The notes beneath the pieces were generated by a model. It was not told the origin of the DNA, did not search any database, and saw only the letters and a list, made by a program, of their open reading frames with translations. Source: Macrolepiota albuminosa (taxonomy: Eukaryota; Basidiomycota; Agaricomycetes; Agaricales; Agaricaceae). From it: a stretch of 64,000 bases of DNA. Position 1 is the first letter of the stretch; each line of letters starts with the position of its first letter. Where the stretch lies: NCBI GenBank assembly GCA_027475525.1, contig JAMWFC010000117.1, positions 2,900,183 through 2,964,182 of the forward strand, written 5' to 3'. Both the position numbers and the translations under genes were made by a program. Shown one piece after another: positions 8,910-19,619 of this stretch.

Positions 8910-10295
8910 AATGTCGACTGCCCATGACAGATTTGACACCGTGTCGTAAAATATTGTTCTACCAAGATGGCATCTAGTGCGAAATCGAAATCAATCATGA
9001 ATAGCAATTGACTTGGACAAGTACAAAAGATCGAAGACCTTGTTTCCATCGCATATCCGGCGAGCGCACAAGAAGATAATACTCCGTTACAAGTTCCCAT
9101 AGCTATCGGGTCGGCGGAGTGATAAACATGTGTGATATGGAGCGTGGAGGGCTGGATGGTGGATGTTGAGCGGTAGATAGAGATCATCCTAGAAGTGCAG
9201 AACCCACTGGAGAAGGTAGATGCAGACGACGTGCTGCCATCCGTTCTCCCGGTGATTCGAAAGCGACCGTTGGAGCGCCAAAAGTTGCGCCGAGGAGGCT
9301 AGCAAGAGCTCCACCCAGGGAGTGTCCGATGACCCAGATGTTTGAATTTGGGCTGTAACAGGTCAGCGCTTGTCTACCTTGAAAATTCCATAAATGACAT
9401 ACTCACTACATATATGTCAGGTTGTTATATAGATTCTACCGGTAGATAGATCACTTCAAGTCTGTCAAACTTGTTACCCATATTCACTTACCGTTCCGAT
9501 AGGATAAAATAGACTCTCTTCTATCAAAGCCTTGTCTAGGCATTCCACGTCACACTTCCATCCCCCACGATAGCATCCACAAACCGTTGTCCAAGTCCAG
9601 TCTATACGCGCGCAGCAACAACTAAATAAAAGGTTGTCGTTGAGTTTGTCCTTCTTAGCTGTGGGACCACCACCACCAAATACACCAGCAGAAGTTCCCT
9701 TGATAGACAAGATCACAGTCTTGTTATCGGGAGTCGCGAATACATGCCCTCGAAAGCCATCCGCGTCAGATTCCCACCCAAAAGGGTTCTGGAATAAGCC
9801 TTCGATAATTGAATCCGACATGGAGGAGTAAGGGTGACTCACGTCTTTCCAACCGTCCCCGAGGTCATACCATTCTGTATCGTTTGGGGATATATAGGCA
9901 TTGCTAGTCATCTTTGCAAGTTCCAGAAGTGTTTCTCGGCTCTCCACATCTGGACCAACGATTTCCTCTTCATCCCATCTAAATGGTTTGCTTTGGCCCA
10001 AATACAAGGAACGGGTACGCGCTTCGTAGAACTCCTGAAAAGATGATGGCCGAAATGAGGTTATTCTGCGCGGCTGAATCGTATATGAATCAGACTTTGA
10101 TTCATGAGGATGGATATCCACATCTTGTGGTCCAACATCAGAAAATGCAACATGTGCAAATCTAGAAACAGCATAGACGTGTCGTAATTGAAATTGTAGA
10201 ACTGTAGTGGCGTCAACTTTGCCCTCGCTGAGCCGTATATCAGTGAAGATGCCTGAAAGAAAGACGAGAAGGCTCGTCAGGGTGATTGGGAGCAT
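8910..10295 (-). CDS. ATG15: Autophagy-related lipase ATG15, 3' end missing
   Basis: ATG15 is the class 3 lipase that breaks down autophagic bodies in the vacuole. Exons on the minus strand: 9843-10295, 9492-9788, 9407-9435, 9208-9352, 9039-9151 and 8910-8973; introns are GT...AG and phases agree throughout. The N terminus has a short hydrophobic signal-anchor ([17 protein letters not shown]). The family block [20 protein letters not shown] and the GGWKCD region are present, then the nucleophile elbow GHSLGG and [13 protein letters not shown] with the likely catalytic Asp. The sequence stops in SNLSWAVDI at the gap, before the expected catalytic His, so I cannot say whether the gene is intact. 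The intron 9789-9842 is 54 nt and open, so retention would add 18 residues. Only 282 bp separate its ATG from the trehalase stop upstream. Confidence 0.93.
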
Positions 10296-10577
10296 GAAGC
10301 ATTACCAAGAACGGATGGAAAGTATAAACGAATATGTAGCCCACATGCCATACGTCACTCCGATCGACCCAACCAGTGAACTCAGAAACACACAGCGAAA
10401 ACAAAGGTATGTTACAGGAAGCTGATGATAATGTAATACATATTAATGTACTGGGATATCTCTTGAACACTGTCAGCTTTAGACGAATTAGTATTTGGAA
10501 AATGTTCCAAAGTATTATCTAGTGTCGAAGCTTGAGCAGCGAATAAAGTCGTAGTATACGTGACGTGTTCTGCATGC

Positions 10578-13359
10578 TCAGGTGGAGATTCCGAGGCTCT
10601 CCATTGCAAGGCCAAGGGGGTCGACAGCAGATACGTTCGCGTTAAGCATGGGCGGCTGCGAGTGGGCAGCCGAGCCGAAAAAGACTTCAGGGCTGGTGCA
10701 GGCAGCCACAGCACGCCTCATATGGGAAGTCATAAATGTCAGTCCAACCTGGTAAGCAGCTAAAAAAAGAGGCCAGTTTCATGAAGGGACATCGAACGGA
10801 ACACAGTTCACATACAGTTCATCCACCCAAAGCCTTCGCGAGGAACCATCTTGAAATCAATTCCTTGATTACCATATTCTGCGTCTACAAGGTGGGAGAG
10901 TTTGACCGCATCGAACTGCGGAGAGGGTAAGCATCAGTGATGCATGGGATACTGGGATGATACCTTCTCGGGCACGACACCGTTGAAATCTACGAATGCC
11001 GTTGTCATCCTGAAACATTCTCAAAATCAAGTTCTAGTGGAAAAGTATTGTGCCCACATGTAGATAAACCTGTACGCGAGGCGCTGCGCTTCTTCCAGGT
11101 AGCCGTAACGCTCGAGTCCGACCCAGATCATGATCTGATGAGGTGGCCTGTCACAAGAAAATGGATCAGTGATCTTCTTGGGAGAAGATTGTACCAGAAC
11201 TACTCACCATGCATAACTAGGAAAGAGGTGATCAGACATCGTCTATCTGAGAAGGAACAAACTTACGGATAATCCCACTGACGATTCGGACGCTCCAAAG
11301 AGATTTTGCCACGAGATTCTTCCGTTCCAGAGACAACTCCGCCGAGAACCTCGAACTTCCTCAGAGACTGCGTCCTGTAGAGTTCTTAATCAGGAACTGT
11401 CATGCACATAGATGTGACGACATACACAAGCTTCCAACATTGCTCGTCACTCGCGCATCCGGCCCAAAGCGGCCAAAACGAGGTAACACTCTCGTACAGG
11501 ATCTGCTTTTCCTTTACGGTATCATAATCGAAGAACAGACTCTTTTGTTCATTCCAAAGATACTTGTCAATGATCCTTTTTCTAAAATCGGCCCTATCAA
11601 ACCACTCGTCACTCCTCTGGACTCGACTCCTTGAGCTTTCCCTGTGAACGTTAGTATACGCTTCCACAGAGGGCGGGAATGGGGCTAGATCGAACTCTTC
11701 CTCTATTTCAAGTTCGTCGTCAAAGATCTCCCGGATGGCGGTGCCGATGTCGACTTCATACTTAAACAACAAGGATTGCAAGTCAATTGTGCCGAGATTA
11801 GCACAGCGTTTTTCAAATCGATATGTGGTATCATGGCCTGACTCACGCACGGCACGGTCATGGAGGAAGTACTCATCAAGATCGGGCTCCTTGATTACGC
11901 CATCGTTGTATTTCTCGCTGAACTCAAGGACGGAGATTCCGTGCTTGCGAGCGAAGGGTTCAAGGATTTGGGTGAAGTGAGTAGCCTCAGTCTCGGGAGG
12001 AATACCAAGGCCATCGGGTCGGTAACGCGAGAGGCCGGTCTTCGGGTCAATGCGTGGCTCTGCGACCCAGATGGTATGATACTCCTTGATAGCGGCTTGA
12101 ATGGCGCGCTTCAGCCACTGACGATTGGCTTCCAAATCCGAACGGTCGAGCTGGTTGTAAATCTGAAGAGCCATGTCGGTAAGGAAAGGTGGCTGGGTGC
12201 GACAGAGGTAGTAGCTACGGCTTCCGTTTAGGATTTTGCCGTAATGTTTGATCTCGAAAATGAAGTGGTCGACCATGCCCTTTGCCATAGTCACCTGGCC
12301 ATCTACGAGAAGGCCGAGTGCGATGAAGTACGAATCCCAATTGTACAACTACAAGGAAAGACAACCCCATCAATTGCGACCACTGAAAAACAATATTACA
12401 ACAAACCTCGTTGAAACGTGCTCCAGGGACGATGAATGGGATACCTTTGAGTGTCTTACCTCCTTTCCCATCATCAATTTCATTCATTGCCAGAGCTAGA
12501 ATCCCAGGCTTAGAATTCAAGCTCTTTACAAAGGCAGGGTCATCAGGCTTTTCAGGAAGAACCTGAACATCTAGATTCATATGAGGTTTTTCTCTCGCAA
12601 CCTTCCTGTAGTACTCGGCCATGACAGGTTCTCCATGAGGAACATAGATACGAGGGTTTATGCGTCCAGTGCGGTTCTTTGGGTCGGCGGTAATGATTTC
12701 AAGCCCATCGCCGTCAATGCGGCGCGTCAGAGCGTGCCAGAAAGAGTGTTTAATCATACGCGACAAGCGGTCTACTGGGTTTTCTGTCAATCGTGCCTCA
12801 TCAAGAACGATCCGCTTCCTGTTATGATCACGGGCCAACGCCAGTTCTTGAAGCAAATTGGATAACATGTAGGTACCCTGGATATTTATCAGTAAGCGGG
12901 GCTGGACTTGATGGGTTCATGTACATACACGAATGTCAAATGTCTTGAAACCGTTGCTTGTAGCCGTGCCCAACGCCATCATCTTCGGCCCGGCATCGGT
13001 AACACTAATTTGAAAGTCGCCATCGGTATCCTCTTGCTCAAGAACAACGCGAATAGTCTCCTCAACATCAATCAAGAAGCGCCTGGGGCCAGTGACGCTC
13101 TTTTCATCGTGGGATAAGCGACGAGGCCGAAGATGCCAGTCTTCCTCAAAAGCGGGGGCTTTCTTTGGCTTATAGCCATGAATATGAGACTACAGTGAAC
13201 GTTAGTCAACATGAGCAACGAGAAGACAAGACGTACGGTGCTGTAAGTCCGAGAACGTGTGTATGAGTCACCTCCTCCATAGTAAATGGCAGCGTCAACG
13301 TCGGTTGGCTGTTCTTCAACGAACGTCACTCCAGAGGGATGATTCAAGGCAGGGGCCAT
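10578..13359 (-). CDS. NTH1: Neutral (cytosolic) trehalase, GH37
   Basis: It hydrolyses trehalose to two glucose units in the cytosol. Ten exons: 13237-13359, 12929-13189, 12407-12877, 11426-12348, 11267-11374, 11208-11216, 11058-11147, 10964-11009, 10816-10915 and 10578-10759. They total 2313 nt, giving 770 residues with all phases agreeing. A PKA-type site RRLS lies at residues 64-67 and a second basic-Ser patch RSRTYS at 35-40, as expected for a cAMP-activated trehalase. The calcium-binding loop DTDGDFQ begins near residue 94. Trehalase signature 1 is [15 protein letters not shown] near 279-293, with Ala where Gly is usual; signature 2 is QWDYPYAWPP near 625-634. There is no signal peptide, in line with the neutral rather than acid enzyme. 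Exon 6 is only 9 nt long and supplies part of signature 2. The gene name is by family; paralogues are not excluded. Confidence 0.95.
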
Positions 13360-14562
13360 TTTACAAATGCAGTGTTGGTGGAGGGTCACAACACAAGTTG
13401 GGGATGTCCAAACTTATCCGGCTGATTTGACGTCGAGCTAACGGGACGGTTCTACAAACGCAGCCAAAGTGATATCTCCGGGTAGATGGCGAGCGCCTTA
13501 CCAGAAGACTTGGAGAGAGAGCGACGAGGGGGGCTGACACGGAGAATTTGACGGTTATAAGGTGAAAGGGATGAATGTTGTAACCGATGTCAAATCCTCA
13601 GGGCTTGAAGCTCAAGCTCTACACTGGGTGCTACACATTTCTCAATCGCTCACCTAAACAAGGATACGTTCGAAGGCGTTGTAAAAGTCGGCAGAAGCAC
13701 AGAGATTAAGTTGACGGTCCTCCTTATATTTCACCGAACTCGGTACATAAAAATAAGCAATTGGATTATGTCACTTTCGCCCCATTCTCACATGGAGCGC
13801 TTGAACTCCATCTCACTCCAAGGTTTTCTAAGATGGATTTAGTTTACATCTCTCTGGCGGTCTCAATTTGATCCTCATGGGGAGCGAACACAAATTTAGA
13901 AGGAAAATGTCCCCACAAAACTGCGATAATTTATCATTTGAGGATTTGAGGGTACGTAAATTATGTTGATCACCTAAAGAGTCAAAAAATTTCTATGTCT
14001 CCTTGCGCGTCAATGCTAAAAAGAGAATTCTCAGTCGGAAAAGCACATAAACGCATTAGAGTGGATCTGGTCTCAAAGATGACCCCGCTGCAAAATTACA
14101 TGATCTTGACTGCCTGCGAAGAGAAGAGGGCCTATATCCAGATTCTGATACATAAAACACGACTACAGGGGCTTCTCACTTTTCGCCAACATCACTCCTA
14201 AGGAGTCAAATGACTGTAAAGATGAGAATGGAGCCTTGGAGGGCTCCTTGATCCACAACTACCATGTCGCCATGAACAAATAAATGTTCACATATGAAGC
14301 AACTACTCTAGTTTGCTCCTCTGAGTCACACAGAAAGGTGCCTATCAGAGCCCCTTCCGCTAACGGGTCCCAAATCCCAACACAATGCGCCAAAGGTGCT
14401 GCCTAGCCTTTCTTCAGCAGGGACTATGCAAAAAATGAAGCTTCATGATGACATGATGACAAACTAGCCCCCACTTCTCCTGACCTGGACAGGGACGGGT
14501 GAGTGGAAATTGAAAATGTCAAACTGTAATGTGGAGCTGCCGAATTAGGCACATTTTTATTG
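13360..14562. other. Intergenic region upstream of trehalase
   Basis: It contains the trehalase promoter (read on the minus strand). An AGGGG core (STRE-like, CCCCT on the coding strand) occurs near 13527, which would suit a stress-induced trehalase, but one pentamer is weak evidence. No gene, RNA or repeat was recognised from about 13600 to 14560. Confidence 0.3.
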
Positions 14563-14888
14563 AGTTCTCGCTGGTGACATCTGTAGCTACCACATACTGC
14601 GCCAAATTAGGCGTGGAATATGACTAATATTCCATGCCCAATTCGGCGTGCTTTCCCTAGTTCTCCCTTCCTGCAATAATACAGGCTTTATTTCAGACTT
14701 GGAATTTGAGAATATCGCCTGCTGCGGTCCATGGTACCGAGCCATTCAGGCACGTTGTCAGCAGCCATCAGAGCAACCATCAAACATCGCGGACATTGTT
14801 TAGCAATGCCCGACCATTGATCCCGCTCCTTGCTCATCGTGTCCGACGATGAGCTCACTCCCCTCTTCGAAATTCATGAGAAATGATG
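14563..14888 (+). repeat. Left arm of an interrupted inverted repeat
   Basis: Two adjoining blocks are seen: 14563-14720 (with CCAAATTAGGCG and ATTCCATGCCCAATTCGG) and about 14725-14888 (with GTTGTCAGCAGCCATCAGAG and CATTGTTTAGCAATG). Their reverse complements occur at 18106-18275 and 16793-16955, so in the right arm they are parted by the solo LTR at 16956-18105. A shorter diverged copy lies at 16530-16735. No transposase is visible between the arms; a non-autonomous DNA transposon or segmental inverted duplication are both possible. Confidence 0.7.
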
Positions 14889-16529
14889 TTATAATTGTCT
14901 CGTTGTTGTTAACACCTCCCTTGTTTCCATTGCCATCACCACCCTGGGCAATGCTCCTATCTACCTCCATGACATTTCTCTTCCTTTGCTTGCCTGAGCT
15001 CAGACACCAAGCACAAGAGACCCAGTAAAGCCTGGCAAAGATGTGAGTTTACAATTGTCCTGTATGTGGAAGACGTTGAGGTGACGGTGATGACACCAAC
15101 TGTGGTTGGGTGCGCTGGACATATATGCAATACAACATTGTCTCCAGTGCTTGACATACGTAGTGGTGAGGAGTCCTGACAGGGTCCCGGTGTGCTCAAG
15201 CAGAGGTGATAGAACGATGCGCTAGATTATAGCGTCTCAGGTGCTACCTGGCAGATGGTAAGCGTTGTAGCTTAAACAAAGATATAGAAAAAAAGACGAG
15301 TAGTGCAGCGTATTGTGCCTGTAGGTGGCACCATAAATGATGAAGACGAGATAGATGAGGCTAGCGCCTGACTTAGTGATGAAGTCAGAAAAAGCTAGCG
15401 TGATTTGAATGCTAAATGTAACTGTGTGCTCAAGAGGTTACGATTCGTTGTTATATACATGTGAAGTAGCTATCTTATATACTATGTGCTACTGTGTTTT
15501 CAAGATAAGTCCATCTGCGGCGCTACCTCCTAGCGCCTCTCCTCGTGGTTTCCTCTAATGGTGACCTGTCAACGGTGACCATTTGCACATGGATGACGGC
15601 AACCAATGGCGACTCTAAATTGACTTAGAATTATATGGGTCTGCTCACTTTTTCTATAACTTCAATTGGCCAGGCTGTTTCAGGGTATGGTCAGAAAATC
15701 CTTGACAGATGCCATGAGCGCTAATGTCAGTGCTACTCATTGTACCAGTTCCTGACAGGTCCAGATGTCGGGTTTAAATATATCCTGTGCCGCCATTATT
15801 GATCCTTTTAGGTGAATGGAGTGTGCTGAAGGCCTGATAACTGGTGAATAGAGTAAATAGATAAGTCCTGCAATAGAGCAACAGCTAGGGCTGCTCTGTA
15901 CCCAAACTGGTTGCTAGAGTCTTCAGTGTGTCAAGTGTTGGTTGGCCTATAATGTCCCTTGATGCGCTCAGTCCGAGTAGAAGCCTATCAATGGAGACGT
16001 TCCTGCTGCAAGAAGATCTGATGAGCAATTGTCCTGTTCTTAGTTGCCATAATCTTCTCTTGTATTCACAGATATGCCTATGCCTACTCATCTCACATGT
16101 ACATATCTAGTCATTGATTCTCCACATTCAAGCAGCCAATTTCTTCCTCAGCACATTGGAGCTTGAAATATTCATCTGTCATGATTCACATGGCAGGTGT
16201 TGTCCAAGAGCATTCATGCACATCTTCACATGTGTCTGATAAGAGGTCAAAGTCCACAAGGAAGGCATATTCCACAACAAGATCCTAAGAAAGCTTGGAG
16301 TGTGGCAGAGAGAGGGCACATGCAAGAACATTATAATTGTCAAGTGTGTTTTACACAGATTATGATCGTGCCTTGAGAGCCTTACCAATATGCTTCCACA
16401 ACTTATACCCTGTTTATACTCAATGTTCCTAGTTGTATTTGAATGATAATGTGCTGAACTCACCTATCTGTGATATATTCATCTTAGTTAACTCAAACAT
16501 TCTCGAAAGAACCAATTGCTATAGACTAT
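14889..16529. other. Non-coding stretch inside the inverted repeat
   Basis: I recognise no gene. A segment of roughly 75 bp at about 15916-15990 recurs in reverse orientation at about 30985-31050, just left of the element 3 LTR, so it is a dispersed repeat. The rest is AT-rich sequence without clear structure. Confidence 0.4.
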
Positions 16530-16955
16530 CAAGGCACTGTTGGTAGTCTGAAATAAAGCCTATACTTATTATTGCATGAAATAGAAAGCATGCCAGATTA
16601 GGCATGGAATCTGCCTTTTCCCAATAATTTCCAATGAATTTCAAAGAGGAGTGAGCTCATTGTTGGACATGATAAGCAAGAGGCAGAATCAATAGTCAGC
16701 ATTATTTCCGGGCATTGCTAAACAATGTCCTTATTATTAGATTCAATAAACATGCTCTATACAGTTGTAACTATTTAATGGAATTTTTCTGATAATTTCT
16801 CATGAATTTAGAAGAGGGTAGTAAGCTCATCGTCAGACACAATGAACAAGGGGCAGGATCAATGGTCAGGCATTGCTAAACAATGTCCACAATGTTTGAT
16901 GGTTGCTCTGATGGCTGCTGACAATGTGTCTGAATGGCTTGGCACCACGGACCGC
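16530..16955 (-). repeat. Diverged middle copy and first part of the right inverted arm
   Basis: 16530-16735 is a diverged reverse-complement copy of the left arm (AAATAAAGCCTATA, TTAGGCATGGAAT, GGGCATTGCTAAACAATGTCC). 16793-16955 is the reverse complement of 14725-14888 and ends at GGACCGC, where the solo LTR begins. The two copies are arranged head to tail. Confidence 0.6.
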
Positions 16956-18105
16956 TGATGAGCTCCCATTATAGATGACCACGGATAGCGCCAACACAAG
17001 CACCTCACATTGGCACACTGGGACCACCAGGAGCGGCACATCTTAGCGCTCCAGGGGCTAATTTTTGCATATTTTTATGTTAATAACTCGCAGCTGGAGC
17101 CTCTAATTACTCCAGGACCACTCTTTATGGCACCATTTATTCTTAGCACTCCTCTTGACACCTTGCCGCACCTTGCCACTCACTCTTCAGGGCCATACAC
17201 GGACACAGACACTTGGCACCCATGATGCTCTTAGCCGGTGGCAGCAGGAATGATGAAGTATTTTATGACAGACAGCTTGGAGTTTCACCTTAGCACCTGA
17301 CGTTGCTTAGCTTCTTGCCGACTCAGACTGACAGCATGATTGTGGACTTTTTCACCATATAGTTTAATTCATGGCATTCACTTACATATAAATACTTACT
17401 TTTTGTTAGTAGTACATCATCAATTTGGCAGTAGGGATTGTATCCCAACATTTTGGTCACCCTACGCAACAGACTACCTTTTGTTGACCGTGTAAGCAAG
17501 GGGACTCTGCTTTAGTTCTCTCTCACTCTTTCTGTCTGCAATCTCTTAGTGCCTTGCAACTATGGCAAGGCATTTGTGCTTAGATCTGCTAAGCAATCTC
17601 CACTCTTTCTGTCTGCAATCTCTTAGTGCCTTGCAACTATGGCAAGGCATTTGTGCTTAGATCTGCTAAGCAATCTCATCATTTTATCATCTCTTTTAGG
17701 TGCTAACACTTAGCGCCTCTTAGTGACCCCTTTACAGTGTCTCTTAGCACCTTTCCTTGGCGACTCTCTCCTGTGCTCCTTAGCACCTTTTCTTGGCGAC
17801 TCTCTCCCGTGCTCCTTAGCGCCTTTCCTTGGCAACTCTCTCCCGCACTCCTTAGCGTCTTTCCTTGGCAACTCTTTCCTGTGCCTCTTAGCACCTTTCA
17901 TTGGTGATTTTTAGCATACAATTGCCGCATTTTTGGGCCTTACATAAGCACCAATCTCCCCTTTTCCTTACCACCAACCTCTTGCCTACTGTGCGTTTTC
18001 TGGGACCTGTCCGGGACTCTGTCCCATACTTAGCACACCCAAAGCTATATTGACTAAGTAGCTGTACTAGTGATAGTGCACCTTAGCACAATTTGGGCGT
18101 CATCA
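16956..18105 (+). repeat. Solo LTR related to the element 1 LTR family
   Basis: It starts TGATGAGCTCCC and ends TTTGGGCGTCATCA, giving TGATGA...TCATCA termini. The right end matches the inner end of the element 1 LTRs (reverse complement of TGATGACGCCCAAA). CCGC flanks both sides, and the left arm of the surrounding inverted repeat shows the empty site, so this is a real insertion with a 4-bp target duplication. Length is 1150 bp including a 77-bp duplication at 17524. An older copy lies at 51649-52707. No internal element sequence remains, as expected after LTR-LTR recombination. Confidence 0.8.
17740..17910 (+). repeat. 36-bp tandem repeat inside the solo LTR
   Basis: About five imperfect units built on CTTAGCACCTTTCCTTGGC plus ACTCTCTCC. 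The period of 36 bp is visible as a repeating 12-residue pattern in translation on both strands, which makes spurious ORFs here. A decayed version occurs at about 52330-52500 in the older LTR copy. Confidence 0.75.
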
Positions 18106-18275
18106 CCGCAGCGGGTGATATTCTCAAATTCCAAGTCTGAAATAAAGCCTATATTATTGCAGGAAGGGAGAACTAGGGAAAGCACACTGAATTGGGCATA
18201 GAATATTAGTTATATTCCACACCTAATTTGGCACAGTATGTGGTAGCTACAGGTGGCTGGTGAACAGGTGTAAGT
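18106..18275 (-). repeat. Second part of the right inverted arm
   Basis: This is the reverse complement of 14563-14720, resuming directly after the solo LTR with CCGCAGCGGG. Joining it to 16793-16955 across the LTR gives the same block order as the left arm. Confidence 0.7.
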
Positions 18276-19102
18276 CCTCAATTGTGAGAAAAACTACCTA
18301 ATTACAACATAATTTAGAATGTATATGTAGATAACTCAGTGGTTGTTTAGGAGACTGATTCAAGTTTGGTAAATATCATATGAAGGAATGGGTTACTAAG
18401 TCCATGAGCTTGTTTGGTTATGTCAGGTTCTTGCTGACTCCAATGAAGAACTTGAAAGATCGCAATGATCACGTGGATATACCTAGAGAGGAGATGCAGG
18501 TGGAACACTTACAGGGAACTTCCTCTTCAACGACTCCTCTCCAGGTGAGCAACCTGTTAACAGAGTGGGACAGGCTGCATCAGCCTTCCTGAGGACCCCT
18601 AGCTTTGTTCACAGTAACACTTGCCTGAGTTAGTGATTGGACATGATTAACATTGGTGTAGAATGCAAGCCATGGAAATACATCAGTAAAGCCTAAAGGC
18701 TTAATCAGAGTATGCAATACACTCAGAAATTACAATGTTGCTGTCTGCCTGCATCTTTCCTCATCATGTCTCCAACTTTCATAATATCTTGTGGTGGTGT
18801 AAGGAGAACATATCACATCTGCAGAACTTTTTCCACAGAGCCAGTGAGCACTGGTGACAAGCAGGAGTCAAGCAAGCTTACAGGCAGGCAAGAGTCAGGC
18901 AAACCAGCAAGACTAATTGAGTGGTCAGACATTGTTAGAGAGCTTACAGTTGGTTCAGTGTGTAACACTGCTATTGTTCAGCCTGATATTCTATCTATAG
19001 GCTGCTTTTTTTTGTCTGGTACCACTATTGGTAGTAGACAGTTCACAGTAGTCAACCTCTACAGCAAGGAGTATGTGAAGATTCTCACTTAGTTGGAGTC
19101 AA
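18276..19102. other. Non-coding stretch
   Basis: No recognisable gene or RNA. Short open frames (18380-18592, 18712-19092) have no domain features and read like decayed transposon or chance sequence. It ends in GTCAA, the target duplication of the next LTR. Confidence 0.4.
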
Positions 19103-19619
19103 TGTCAGGGGACTCCTCATTCCTTTCTTCTTTCACTCTTTATTTCTTCACTCTCCTTCCATTCACTTCCTTATTTCTTCTATCATTCTCTCATTTGCTG
19201 TTACTACTTTTTCAACACTATCTGTTAGTACTATTCTCAACCTTTGAGGTGCTCTGGTTCTTTAGCTATCACTCAGACAAGTGTGGGCCCTTCAGCACCG
19301 CTCCAGGCTGCTTAGATAAGCCGGAGTTTGCCTTTCTGACTTCTAAAGTCCGGAGTTTTCCTCCCTTGTTTGCACACTTGTTTGGTTAGTCAATTTTCGA
19401 GTTTTTAAGGTTTTGTTGTACTGTACAGTTGTTTCCCATGCTTCAGAGGCCCCAGAAGCATCCAACCTGGCATAGGGAATCCCCAGACTTGTTCTCTTTG
19501 GATCTCCCTCTGCCAGGTGAGTAGCTACCTTGATATTGTCAGTATATATTCTAATACACTTTGGATCTCCCTCTGCCAGCTGTGTGACTGAGCCACAGCC
19601 TCTAGAGGTCGCCCTTACA
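19103..19619 (-). repeat. Solo LTR, second family, with 5-bp target duplication
   Basis: On the plus strand it begins TGTCAGGGG and ends GCCCTTACA (TGT...ACA termini), 517 bp. It is flanked on both sides by GTCAA, a perfect 5-bp target duplication. A diverged copy in the opposite orientation is at 55576-56063. Internally it holds a T/C-rich tract and two copies of a GATCTCCCTCTGCCAG block. Strand is arbitrary because no internal element is attached. Confidence 0.8.

Noticed and set aside
7727..9187. A single 486-codon frame running through the N gap.
   Set aside because: The right part is ATG15 read across intron sequence, and the left part is retroelement protease. The frame is joined only by the N run.
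10412..10714. A 100-codon minus-strand frame just upstream of ATG15.
   Set aside because: Most of it lies out of frame over the last exon of trehalase (10578-10759). It has no features of its own.
11386..12348. A separate trehalase-like gene starting at 12348.
   Set aside because: It is exon 4 of the ten-exon trehalase. The apparent start is a TTG inside signature 1.
17703..17914. Repetitive ORFs on both strands.
   Set aside because: They are translations of a 36-bp tandem repeat inside a solo LTR, not proteins.
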